From Styela clava (Eukaryota > Chordata > Ascidiacea > Stolidobranchia > Styelidae), in NCBI RefSeq assembly GCF_964204865.1, contig NC_135263.1, positions 11,329,426 through 11,393,425 on the forward strand: a stretch of DNA of 64,000 nucleotides. Reading direction: 5' to 3'. Within the stretch, counting starts at the first letter, position 1, and each line of letters begins with the position of its first letter. The position numbers and the translations under genes are program-made. Shown here one piece after another: positions 1 to 12,100 of this stretch. The notes beneath the pieces are model-generated. The model worked only from the letters and a program-made list of their open reading frames with translations. It was not told where the DNA came from and did not search any database.

Positions 1-199
1 ACAAAAAAGATTTAATAAGTCCCATATTTTATGAGGTAAATGGCTATGCTATGCAGCTCCCTGTATGATAAAAAGTGGGCCTAAGACTGATCTCCATATT
101 TGGTAACTTAATTAACGATGGCTCGTTAGCAGATATTCATTAGATTCACTTGTCATGGTCTATCATTGGTTAAATTTTAGCAAACAATAAACAACTTAC

Positions 200-3100
200 C
201 TCTGTATCGCAGGCAGCAACACCATCGAGTGTTCCCTGGAGAAAGCAATTACAATCAACACATCCGAGTGTTAAGTTATAATGCAGGGGACTGCATTCAT
301 TACAATACTTTCCAACAACATTCTCTTTGCAGTCGCATTGGCCCTTAATTCAAAATAAGTGATTCAAATAACAGTTATCAAAATGTAACCTTAATTCCAA
401 CCACAATGTAAATATCACTTACGGTGGTGAAAGCAAGACAGACGCCTGGTACAACAGACTTGATCCCTCTTGGATCACATTTACAGTCTTCACATCGAGG
501 GAAGTTGAAGTAATCGGGTGCACATTGGTCACAACGACGTCCACCAATATATCGGAAGCAGGTACATTGGCCAGTCACCACATCACAAGTCGTTCGTTGA
601 GAACCTTGTACGTCACAGTCACATGGGATGCAGTTCGGATAGCTATTGATAAAATATGACATCAATCATTAAAGTTAGTGGCGCTACATAAAGGCAAGCC
701 CCTTGGGAAACGAATGAAATTCGAATCTCATTATTGAAGCTATGATGACCTTACCCCAGTAATACAGTTACCTGACAATGGTACAAGTCTGGCTTATTGC
801 TTATTTTCTGTTGGTAATTCATCATGTAAAATAGATGTGGTCGTACCACAAGATCACAAAAACTTCTAAATCGAAAAAAACTGATACTAGGTCTTACTTG
901 TAATATTCTGGCGCACATTGTTCACATTTAGGTCCTTGAAAGTTAGGTTTGCATTGGCATTTTCCACTCTCCTGATCACACATGGTACTTGCACTTCCAG
1001 GGCTTGAGCATTCACATTCTTAAAAGAGAATAAAACCATGATAAATTTTCTTCGAATTGCTATATATAAAAATAGAACCATGAAATACAATACCTTTGCA
1101 TTGTGGGAAGTCGTAATAACCAGGTAAACAGCGATTGCATGATTCTCCAGTCACCAACTCAGTACAGAAACACTTTCCAGTATCAGGATCACAAATCTAA
1201 AAATAATGGGACATACTTAATGTAATATTCGTAATATTCTGACATTTACCATTTTACGGAAGATAAACTATTACTACTTACATCTGAGGTAGTAAAAGCT
1301 GTGTAGCAAGCACATGTTTGACAAAGCGGATATTTGTAGTACCCTGCTGCACACTGGTCACAATATAATCCCCCGAATCCCTCATCACAAGTACACTGTC
1401 CGCTGTATGGGTCGCAAATATCGCTAATTGCTCCTTGACCAAGACAAGTGCAGGCTAAAAACACAAAATTAGTAAGCAATCAAATAAAATCACGCAATTT
1501 GATAGAAGTTGAAAAAGACTGAGCAATAGGCAATACATATATAGTTTAGCAGAATACATTGTCTTGAGTCATTGTACACAGTCTTGAACTGCAATGCACA
1601 CAACTTTAAATGAATTTGATCGTCATGAGAAAGATAATTAATAAAACTACTTACGTGTACAATCTGGGAAGTTATAAAATCCAGCGGCACATTCACTGCA
1701 ATATTTTCCAGCAAAATTGTACTTGCATGGACAAATATCATTCTCTGGCAAGCAGATTCCATCTCTGGTACCATTGTAAAAGCAGGGACAGACTAGAAAG
1801 TAGATTGCATCAATTAAATTGAGACAAAAAAACAGGCATTCAAATTTTTGTGCAAGAAAATAAAACAAAAACGTGAATGTGAAACGAGTGGTGTATATCA
1901 AACATATCACTTAAATTAAAATATACTTTTTCAGGTATAAATTTCAATCACCTTCCATGTACATTTCATCTTGAAGACATGCTTTATATTAACTTCCAAA
2001 TACCCATATCTCAGAACAACTGATTAGGATTTTATTCAACATAAAATAACTTTTAAAAATTTTCATTTCCAAAACCTTCCCAATTCAAACTTAAATATAC
2101 AAGTAATAAGTGCTAAAAGATTGAAATTTCTGTGATAAACCACACCATGTGAACGAAAGTTTTTTATATGTGAAGCAACACCAGTCACTCCACCATTTAT
2201 ATTTACCATTATCTCCGAATTCTATCAAGAGAGAAAATAAAAATGTAATAAATTATTCTACTAAATGTATATGTATTACTAAATGCACAAACAATCAGAT
2301 GACTTACGTTCGCATTCTGGGAACATGTGATATCCAGGTGCACATTTATCACATCTGTCTCCTGCGTACTTGGGCTTACAGTAGCATCGTCCAGTCACTG
2401 GTTCGCATGTACCAACAGTGAATGCGCTATCACAATCACAAGCTAAAAAGTAAAAACAAAATAATTAGAAAATGTGAATGTGTGCACTTTACCATGCATA
2501 CAAGCACAAGTGACTTTGTGTACAGGCAGGTTGCGTGACATGAATTTGAAGTGTAGGTGCTTTATCCTTGCTGAAATTTCCCAAAATGAAACTACTTTTA
2601 AGGATAATTTTGTGTTCATCACTGAGTAAACATATATAGTTATATAATAATATCCATATCTATGTTATGCATAAGGTAATTGTTTTTCCCTTATCTGTGT
2701 CACTATATGTTTGCCGCTATATCTGAATCTGAGGAGTATGAAGTAGTAACTAACAATAGATAGGTAAACCCTTCCTAATCGTGGAGTAAATATATATAAT
2801 GATCGTCCAAGCCGATGGAATATGAATATGATTTGATCTCGTTTCGACCACTAATTCACATGCTGGTGGATGAGACGGACAATCTTAGTTACCCCATGGA
2901 GGACTCATTGCTCCTGGTAAAGGTCGATCAAAATCGATATCAGGGTGAGGATAACCTTCACGATCAAACCACCAGTCGATAGTATGGCCCTCACCACGAC
3001 CCGTTGACTCAGTCGGAAATCTGTCTACCTTTCCAGGCCCAGGCCTCCATGGTTCATTGGAATCAAAATCAGGGGAGAATGTAATGGTAGAGCCAAAGGA

Positions 3101-6100
3101 AGCAGATGGTGTTGAAGTAGTTGGATATATAGCAATGTCATCTCGGGATTTAGGTCCAAAGAAGAGTAGCCAATCAGGAAAAGCTAAATTGTTAAATGCC
3201 TTGAGAATGGAGAAATCTAGCAGTAATATCAAGCCCAAGTAACTTTGGTTTGATCAGAATACATGGTTGTTCGTAAAATTTCCGTATGTGTTTATTCAGG
3301 CCTTAAAATTGGTATTCATAATTCAAACACAATGGTATTTACATAGTTATAATATTTTATGTTTGCCCTATTACATTGTTGACATTTCCAAATAAAAGTC
3401 CTGAGTTCAAATAAAAAATATATTAAGGTTGATTTAACATATATTCCGTTTAATATTATCTTACTTGAGCTGTGGTAGTAAAAGGGGGCGCGTCATTACC
3501 CCAAGCTATTGAAAACCTGTTGAAATGTGGGTGGGGTTTTTATATATATATATATCAAAAATGCACTCACGTCTGCATCCCTCAGGATGTCTTGGGTCAA
3601 CATTAGCAGGTCTGTAGAAACCATCAGCACACTTCTCGCAGTTGATTCCAGCAGTGTTATGAAGGCAGTTTTTGCAGACACCACCTCCTTCGTAATTGCC
3701 ATCCAAATCAAGAGATTGCCGTCTTATCGCGACTTGCTCGTCGAAATCGCATTCAGTGCTGTGGCCGTGGCAATTGCATCCTGAAATGTTTGATCGAGTG
3801 ATTATTTCGAAATATATGACAAAAAAACAAAATTCATTTGAACCTATTATGAGAATTTTAAACACTTACGTTCGCATTGATTTGCACTTTCTGGAACAGC
3901 AGCTTTCCATTCTTTCTGGACAAAACCGGGACAACAATACTCGCAGCTATCTCCACATGTGTTGTGTCGGCATTCGCATTTAAGCCTGGAAATCATGAAA
4001 AATATGTAGGCTATCAATAAGGCACTGTATCGGTAGTATAGATATGACTAAATCAACGAAACCTACTTGTATCTATCATCGGGATCTGGCAAGCAAGTAT
4101 CAGCGTGGCCATTGCAGACACATCTTCCACCAATGCTAATATCTTTGATACTGTAGAAATACTGCAAAGAAACAAATAGACATTATAAATGTAAGTAATA
4201 GGTAGATTCACCCAGAATTGAAATTAATTAAATGAAAATCTACTCAAACCCACTCTTCTAGTCACAGTGGGATCTTGTCTCTGAACTGCCATCAAGTGTC
4301 CGAGAAGTGTTTTGGTGCGCAGAAGACGCAGTCTCACGTCAGTAGCCTTGCTCCATTCTTGAAGAACTGGGGAATGCGAGAAATTTTTTGCGCCAGGACG
4401 CCGATTGATGATAGAAACAATTACCTGAATAATAATATTAATAACAACATGATAGGTTTTAGACTACTTCATAAGTATGTTTGGTTGGTGCTGGCTCAAT
4501 GCCATTTGGTGGAACTCACCTCGCCGCGTTCCAATGGAACAACGTCGGAGTATTCTGATGTACACATGACGCTATCATCGCTAGTAATTTCTTCAAAAGC
4601 ATCGATACCAAACAGATTGTGGCAATCACTGTCACTGTTAGCAAAATACTGCCATGGTTGGAAAGTTTTTCCGTGATCAGACGATCGTTCCAAAACCCAG
4701 GTACCGGCACGTGGAGAATTGGCGAACTTGATGATGGCATATGCGACGTGGAAAACCTAATAATAAATTTATAGATAATCATGACTGAGCAATAAATAAA
4801 GGTTGACCAATACAAGGAAGTACATACCAGGCATTGTTTATTTCATTGCAACATAATGTTTGATTTCTAAAATATTTGAATAGAGTCGATAGGACTAACG
4901 TAATTACCAATCGCAATCTACATCACATAAGCATGGTGGTCCTGGTATTAGACTGTGTAACATTTTCGTAAATAGAAGAGAACTAAAATCGATGCCCCAC
5001 GCTTGGCCTAGTATAGGTGCCGTTGAAAATTTTCAATTAATCACATTGTTATGTTGAAAAGGATTCGACAGGGAGTATTGGATTGATAACGAAATAATTT
5101 CAAATAATGGTTTCGTAAAACGCTGCTTGTGTAAAGATCACATATCAAGCGAATCATTTTCGGGAAGCTCGTAAAATTAATCTGTTTAAATCATTTAACA
5201 CGCATAAAAGTGTTTTCACCTGCACAATTAATTACACATCAGACACAATTAGTAGATTGCAGTTACAACGATTTTATTACACTGTGTTTTAATTGAAGGG
5301 TTATTGCGATAGATAATACTAGTTATTATGAGCACGCTAATTAAGTTGCAATATTCGTGAGTATAATTGAGGGGGTTAATTTTTTACCATTGAGCAATTT
5401 ACATTTGTCAGAGGGTTAAAATGTATTTTGCCATTAAACAATTTACAATCAATACGGCTTTTGTTTCATGTATTTTTACCATTTGCCGGCTTTACGGCGT
5501 TTGTAGCTTAAATTGCCTTGAGGGCACAAATGATATCGAAGGAAAATCTTTAGAATTTTAAGCAAGCGCTATTTTATAGATTTTCATTTTTAAGCGATTG
5601 GTGTTCAAAATGAACGTAAACTAAAATGAGAAAAATTACCCTCAAAGACCAGCGGGGCGTCGTCGGAAATTCAAGATTTGAGCAAAGGTAAAACTATTCA
5701 AGCGAAATCGAGAGCGCTTGAGCTTTCTTATCGGTCTTGGAGGAAACCAAGTGCACGCTATGCTGAGCGCGTGAGCGACAGCAGCATTACGTTAACCTTC
5801 CGGTGACCAATTACGACATTCCGTAAAAGTTGAATATAAATCTTGGGACATGATCCGGCAAGTATGGCCAATGGGTACATTTGCCCTGCAAGTGACGATT
5901 TATCTACGCACCATGCACGGCAATTCGATATTTTATTTTCGCAAATATCAAATAATATAGATAAGAACATGAGGTACGGGTTAAGGAATTTTTCTATATT
6001 CTTACTAGCATACGTCAAAAGTATGTCAACCGCGCCTACACATATTGCTCGTAATATCTGGAATGATTTGTAAGTAAATTTGGCGTGAAATTTACAAATT

Positions 6101-7665
6101 TCCCAATACATCTAAATAACAACTTTTCGTGTTGTCCTATGCTACTTATGCACGGTAGAATTTACACATAAGCATTCGAGAACGCGCGAAAATTATACGA
6201 TTGGCAAGTCCAGGAATTGTCGGAAACTTCAAAAATGTCAACATATTTTTAAACTTAATTTGTGAATTTATATAATATTGTTTATTTTTGATAAAATCGT
6301 GTAAAAAAAATTGTTGACACTTTTGATTATTTTTTCAACAACGGTCAGCAATTAAGGCGATTTAATTGAGCGCACGCAGCACCTCATTAACTAGAAAATC
6401 AAAAGATCGTCTGACAAGTATCCTATCGAGGAAACGACCGAGACAATTAAACAGTGGTGTTTCCTTCCCTCATAAATATTCTACGTTCCGGGCCAAAATA
6501 TCATGATCGGTTGGACTTGGCGAATGGTAAAACGAGCTTCAATAACGCGTTTCAACTATGTCCCATAGTAGATTGTAAATAATTATTGCTAGCTTTTTAA
6601 AACAAGGTATTAGAACTTTTTAAACAAGGTGAGCACGATTGTGGTCAGTCGGGACCCGAATTTAGGCGGGATTAAGCAGTTACATCAAAAGGCCAGACTA
6701 CCATGGTCTTCCGCAAATAGTACTTGAAGCGAAATACAACAACCGCTTATTAGTATCAGCCAAAATCGATTTTCCAACAATTAAATAAAGATCATGATTG
6801 ATGTATATATCTGAGCTGAGCACAATGAATAATATATCTTTTTGTTAGATATAATCAACATGAAACTTTGATACCAAATTCATAGATGGGAATAGCGAAA
6901 ACACGATTTTCTTATCAACGTACCTGTCCAAGATGAATTGTGATGTTAATTTTGTTGTATTCACTTCCTTGTGACAACGGAGGACTCTGCCACCATTTCT
7001 CAGTTCCATCGATTGCGTATTTGATGGGGTGAGATTTAGTGGGGTTTTGCATGTCGCATTCGTCACAGAACTGTCCCTGATATAGATTTCCATTGTATCC
7101 ATATTCGTTTGGTCCGCCAGTTAGTTTGCAAAATACGTGGGGTTCGACTTCACCGCATGTCGCAGTCGATTCAATTTTCTTTCCTGTAAATGGAAAATAA
7201 GCGTGAAGTTGGATATCAATGTTGAAATTGGACAGCAGAATGAACACAAAATAGCTTTCTTCAGATTCAATATCCAAACGAACATAAAAGCCATAAACGT
7301 AAAGGCAAATAGCATGACATATAGGTAAACAAAAATTGACATTTCTGAACATACATATACAGTACATTAATTCGTTAAGTTTCTTCCACTGAGGAAAAGC
7401 TTTGTATTTGTTCGGGAAAAGCAAAACAATACTGTATGTATAGGGAAAAGAGCGATTTATCCATTTGAGAAGTCGACAACCCTTAGCCTTGTATCAAATT
7501 GTAAGTCATACCTGTAGCGATGTTAAAATATGGCGGAGTCAATACATTCGGTTCTTTTATCAATTGAGGCTGCCCGTAGCCCACGTCCAGATGTAGGGCG
7601 GTCAGTAGTAGGAGCACCGCCAATTTCAACATTGTGATGCTGCTATTCCAGACCGTTTTCTGCAA
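200..7665 (-). CDS. LAMA5-like: Laminin subunit alpha (alpha-3/5 type), N-terminal part, gene continues past left edge
   Basis: Basement-membrane laminin alpha chain, secreted into the extracellular matrix. Exons read on the minus strand: 7665-7512, 7183-6924, 4756-4520, 4424-4254, 4161-4067, 3985-3870, 3780-3571, cassette 3183-2893, 2442-2308, 1792-1655, 1454-1282, 1196-1094, 1018-898, 642-423, 343-200. All have AG/GT borders and compatible phases. The first exon carries a signal peptide; the ATG at 7632 ([10 protein letters not shown]) gives a more typical one than 7665. Exons 2-5 encode a laminin N-terminal domain, with the family motifs [34 protein letters not shown] and [11 protein letters not shown]. 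About ten cysteine-rich LE repeats follow, the last one incomplete. The LN sequence resembles vertebrate LAMA5/LAMA3B more than LAMA1/2, which is recalled family knowledge rather than an alignment. The LG domains and the 3' end lie outside the window. Confidence 0.95.
2893..3183 (-). CDS. Symmetric phase 1-1 cassette exon of the laminin gene, non-LE sequence
   Basis: An open segment of 291 bases (97 codons) with acceptor TTTAG at 3184-3188 and donor GTAAC at 2892. Both borders are phase 1, so it can be included or skipped without shifting the LE reading frame. It would sit after the second LE repeat (ending HPEGCR) and before the third ([10 protein letters not shown]). It has no cysteines and is rich in Pro, Thr, Ser, Asp and Trp (for example [14 protein letters not shown] and ending MSPPWG), quite unlike the LE repeats around it. 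A further small open stretch at about 3467-3511 (encoding [11 protein letters not shown]) has a good donor, but its phase does not fit. It could be a lineage-specific linker or an exon wrongly assigned by me; transcript data would decide. Confidence 0.5.
4757..6923 (-). other. Large second intron of the laminin gene
   Basis: The intron between LN-domain exons 2 and 3 is over 2 kb, far longer than the other laminin introns seen here. It holds no coding segment I can support. Open stretches near 5758-6111 lack splice context and recognisable sequence. Long first introns often carry enhancers, but nothing specific is visible. Confidence 0.6.
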
Positions 7666-9141
7666 ATCTATAATCGCTATCCTTCTCGAATCAAAAATAA
7701 AATATTGAATTAACTTAGCCTCGTGAAAAGCGGCTGTAAAATTAACAAGAATAATTTAAGTTTTAATTCTACTCAACAAGACGTCAAACACAGCTAGCTT
7801 ATCCAACTTAGCGCACCTCATCGGCCGGCGGCAATTCTAGACTGAATAGGCGACAGCGATTTCCTCCGTCGGCAGTGAGCGAATAGTTCAGGTAACGCTT
7901 GGTTGGGCCTGAAAGCGATAGCGTTCTATTTCTAAATTTTGTCAACAGGTAATCTGAGCCTCAACAAGCAGACCATATCGTTTTCAGTCGCTTTACCAAG
8001 ATATATTTAAATCTGTAACTCCAAAATGTACAGATGCTTGCTGCCTGACAGTGAGCATTCGAATAAATGTCATTTTCTTTTTCGAAACAACTAGTGATAT
8101 ATCATATCATCAGATACCAACAATAACACTTGAGATAGACTTGATTCTCATTTATTTTTCTACCGTACTCCCAAGTCTAATTCCCTTCAACAAGCACTAA
8201 ACCATTGTTGTGTGGAATGAATGACATTCGTCAGAACCTGGGGTTTTTATCGGCCCGTTCTTTGGCTATTGTTAATAATCGCACCACTGCGTGAAAGCGC
8301 TAGACATTTGAATTAATGAATTGGTGTCAAACTATACGTCTTATAAAATAAACAGTGGGAAATCAAAGTCGCACAGACGTCATTGTGTAAACTAGGTCAA
8401 ATCTCTATTAAAACTGCGATAAAAGAGGCCGAGAATCCTGCAGAGATTAAACAATTAATTCCTTTTGTTATAACTTTTTTTCTTTATGTATTATTGAGCC
8501 TTTGGAAACTGCGTGATACAAATTTTCGCCAACTATAATAATATGAATAAAAATATGACATATACTGTTAAAACGATTGAAATTTCGTCAAAATTTACGT
8601 CAATAATTTTTACATACAAATGAAAGAATATTAGAATGAATAAATTCATTTAACTTCTTTCGGAATAAAATCATCTTTTTAATAATTTTATTCCTTATTA
8701 TTACGTCACAAACTGGCAAAATACATTGAATCACAATTCAATTTAATATGAATGGTCCATTGAACATAGATATAACATAAGTAACTTTCTGGTTCTAAGG
8801 ATGCTAAAACAGGATGTACTAGATATCGTTCATTCAAAAGTACGTTGGTATGCTATTCATCAGACCAAGAAAGTATGTTTTCGATTGAATCCACATTTAT
8901 ATAAGTAAGTATTTGACGTAATTTATTAACGTAATTGACGAATACGTAAGTACTGATTTAACTGTTCCCACAGACATATGCTTTACTCTCGAATGTCTAC
9001 TAAAAAAATCGAGTCTCGGCGGAGTATCCATCCACGATTTCGAATGATTTAGTTTTAGTTGTATATCGTCATAGCTCCATCAGAAAATAGTTTAAAACTC
9101 AATGAATTTTGTGATTATTTTACCAGTCTTATTTCGGTATT
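7666..9141. other. Intergenic region between divergent genes
   Basis: Separates the minus-strand laminin gene from the plus-strand unknown gene and should contain both promoters. The sequence is AT-rich. I see no unambiguous TATA or GC box, no repeat with clear ends and no RNA gene. Confidence 0.6.
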
Positions 9142-12100
9142 ATGAATCGGGAAAAGTACCAAGGTTCCGTAAAGTTAAAGGAATGCTCACAAAACTCCCT
9201 TTCATTTTTTTTCTTATCTGTAATCGTGTCGTGATTACAAAAAATGTGGTTGCAGAAGGCTTAGATCCAATGCCCGAAGTTATGGAAAACCGGTTCATTA
9301 TCGTCAAGACCCCAATAAATATCGGTGTATACTAGTCTACTTTTCATTTCAAAATAAGCTTTTGATGAAGGACAACATGATAGCATTTAAAATCATCCGA
9401 CAATATAGTTAGAAAATTTTTAATAAATGCATGTGATTATAAAGTGACTAGAACGTTGTTCGTAATTTACTATACTTCAAACTATAATTCTCAGATTAGT
9501 TCATGTACGTCTGAAGAAAATAGTTATTATGGATACTGTGCTTAAAACGTTAAATCGTTATTTTTTACCCGTCTCAGTTTTTAACGCCGGGAATATATTA
9601 AAACGTTACATCCTACCACGAAATGAAGTTCCTGGAAAATCAGGCTATCATGCTTTCCTCGATAACTATTAATCTGTCGATAACATAATTGGTATTAAAA
9701 TCCGAATCATGAGCTTACTGACAAAGTGATTTATCCGAGTAAAATTTCAGTTACCTTGTTCCGAGCTAGGCATAAGTGCACAATGTAAATCGTCGATATG
9801 CACATGCTTTTGGCATTGACAAAACAATTTACTGTCTTCCACAAGAAAACTTTTTGCTTGGGCCATATGCATTGAGAATGTATCCTACTTATTATACGAA
9901 CTGTAACCATATGCCCAAATTTTCTCTTAGATGAGTTTGAAATTGTTTCCCCTTTCCTTTCAGAACAGAAGATCTAGAGGGCGCAGTCAATGAGTTACAA
10001 TATGTTCCAGATTTTAACGAAACTCGTCAGTTGGAATCGGAAGTTTATGGTGAAAATTATGGACGAAAATATCCAACTTTTACCATTCGTGACATGAAGG
10101 TACAAGAACGTTGAAATTTGTTTACCATTTTTTTAAAAATACAAATTCTCTAAGTGGATAATTGCCAATACACGTTGGCAGATATGGGTGGATGATAGTT
10201 TTAAATCTGACTGAAAATTTTTACCGAATAATTTGGCAATACGATCGTTGTGGTGTACGCCTAAGTAACAGAAACAGAAATGAAATCAATACAGCAAAAA
10301 ATATATCTCGCCAGTCCAATAAGATATAGAATTCGCAAGTCGCGAGTTTGCCTTAAAATTTGAGCAAGTCTATCTTGTTGTAGAACATGTTGGAGCGCCT
10401 AATCTAATCGCTCTGATTATAATTATATATCGCTGTGTGACTTCATGCAAACGTGTTTCGAGTTACTGATTGCATCGTAGTCGACGGCCATCTCAGTTTT
10501 CAATTAATATCCCTTTTAAACAAGATAAATCTAATCTGAATAGTGCTGATTAGAAAAGGAAAATGTTTATGAGGGAAGGTAAATTTGTTAGCTGGGCTTT
10601 GTATTATCGGGTTTAAGTATGAACTTTTGGTTGCAGAAATGCGAGTTATAATTCAGATTTGAGTTTGAAAATATGGTCTGGTAATCGACCAAGATATTAT
10701 CTAAGATTATGACCCAATAATTGTTTTATGTATCGGTAATCTACACATTTTAGGCAGATACTTCCCCATATATTGTACTTTTCAAGCAGTTACTCAACGT
10801 ATACATGCACACCTCGATATGTCGATCCGCTGCATCACGTAGTCGTAGTGTTTGCATCCATTAGAATGAGCGATATGGATAGCCGATCTTGCTCGTGTGA
10901 GAATCATATTATAGATATGACGGAAATATATGATATGGCGGATCTTATATGATATTTTCCTAATATTATATATATTTCCCCCAAGCAATTTTCTCTGGCC
11001 GACACCAGTACAATTCGACTTATCCGACATTTGTCCGAAATTAGAAGATCAAAACAATTATGACCTAATGTGTAGCCGCCAATGATTTGTTCTAAAATTT
11101 AATCAAAACAGTCTTATCATTGTTCAGGAGTATAAATTCTGGAAATTTGTTGCCGGAGACGATTGGCGAAAATGCTCTTCACTGCGGGTTACACCTGGTT
11201 CCTTACTTTCAAGTTTGATGGAAAGCTACAGGGATCTAGAAAAAGAAGGGAAGGTGATTTGCCTTCTGTATAGAGTAGGGACAAGCGTAATTTTATGACA
11301 CAGCTCTGTCTGTGACTGTTAATTTTTTAAGAAATATAGTTTTGTCAAAAGAACAATAGACTTTGCTTTCATAAAATAAATATTCGTTCTTGTTGTTTTC
11401 CCTTTACATAGATCCACCGAAATATTTATAGTGAATGGCGAAATTATTATGGTTTTTATAGTATCCTGACCAGCTAATGCTGCTTGGTGTAGTAAGCCAC
11501 AAAAATCGACTAGTCTGTTATCCGTCGTTAGAGGCGCTAAAGAACATTGGACGACAGTTTATTTCAATTTATTTTGTGATATATATAGATACTTCGATAT
11601 ACAACCGACGTCTATGAAAATGTTTTGACGTATAAACCACATGGCTGTATTAGGCCACCAACTTCATCAAATGCGTCAATAGCAAATTCAGTTTACACGG
11701 ACAGCACCGAAAGTGACCCAAAAGGTAAGTTAGGGTGCGTAAATGTATAAAGAGGGAAAGAGTTACTAAACCCTACTATTAGATAAGTTGATGAGCATCT
11801 GTGATTATAAATTTAAAATCTTTTGTTATCAATAAAATACGTTCGTACGCGTATTAAATCTGAGTTTTTATGGAGTATTTAAAATTGAAGATACTTATTT
11901 TTCTTTATCTTATAGTACAATTTACTTTCAGACACTTCTGGCACGCATTTGGAGCTGACAAAAATTTCCTTCACTTATTATGGCGTTTCTATGTCTCACT
12001 TGAAAAAAATTCTCAGTGATGCAGGTATTAATGATGTCAGTGAAGAACAAATAGCAAATCAAAATCCATCTTTCAACTCGAATACAAAATCCCCTCGCAA

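Noticed and set aside
4275-4676. Open frame of 133 codons on the plus strand
   Set aside because: It lies opposite laminin exons 3 and 4, whose conserved LN-domain sequence explains the open frame.
6915-7424. Long minus-strand open frame read as one exon
   Set aside because: Only 6924-7183 is laminin-like with splice borders; the upstream part is intron read-through.
9102-9335. Single 77-codon open frame as an independent gene
   Set aside because: Parts of it fit better as small 5' exons of the unknown gene; the rest contains a poly-T intron-like stretch.
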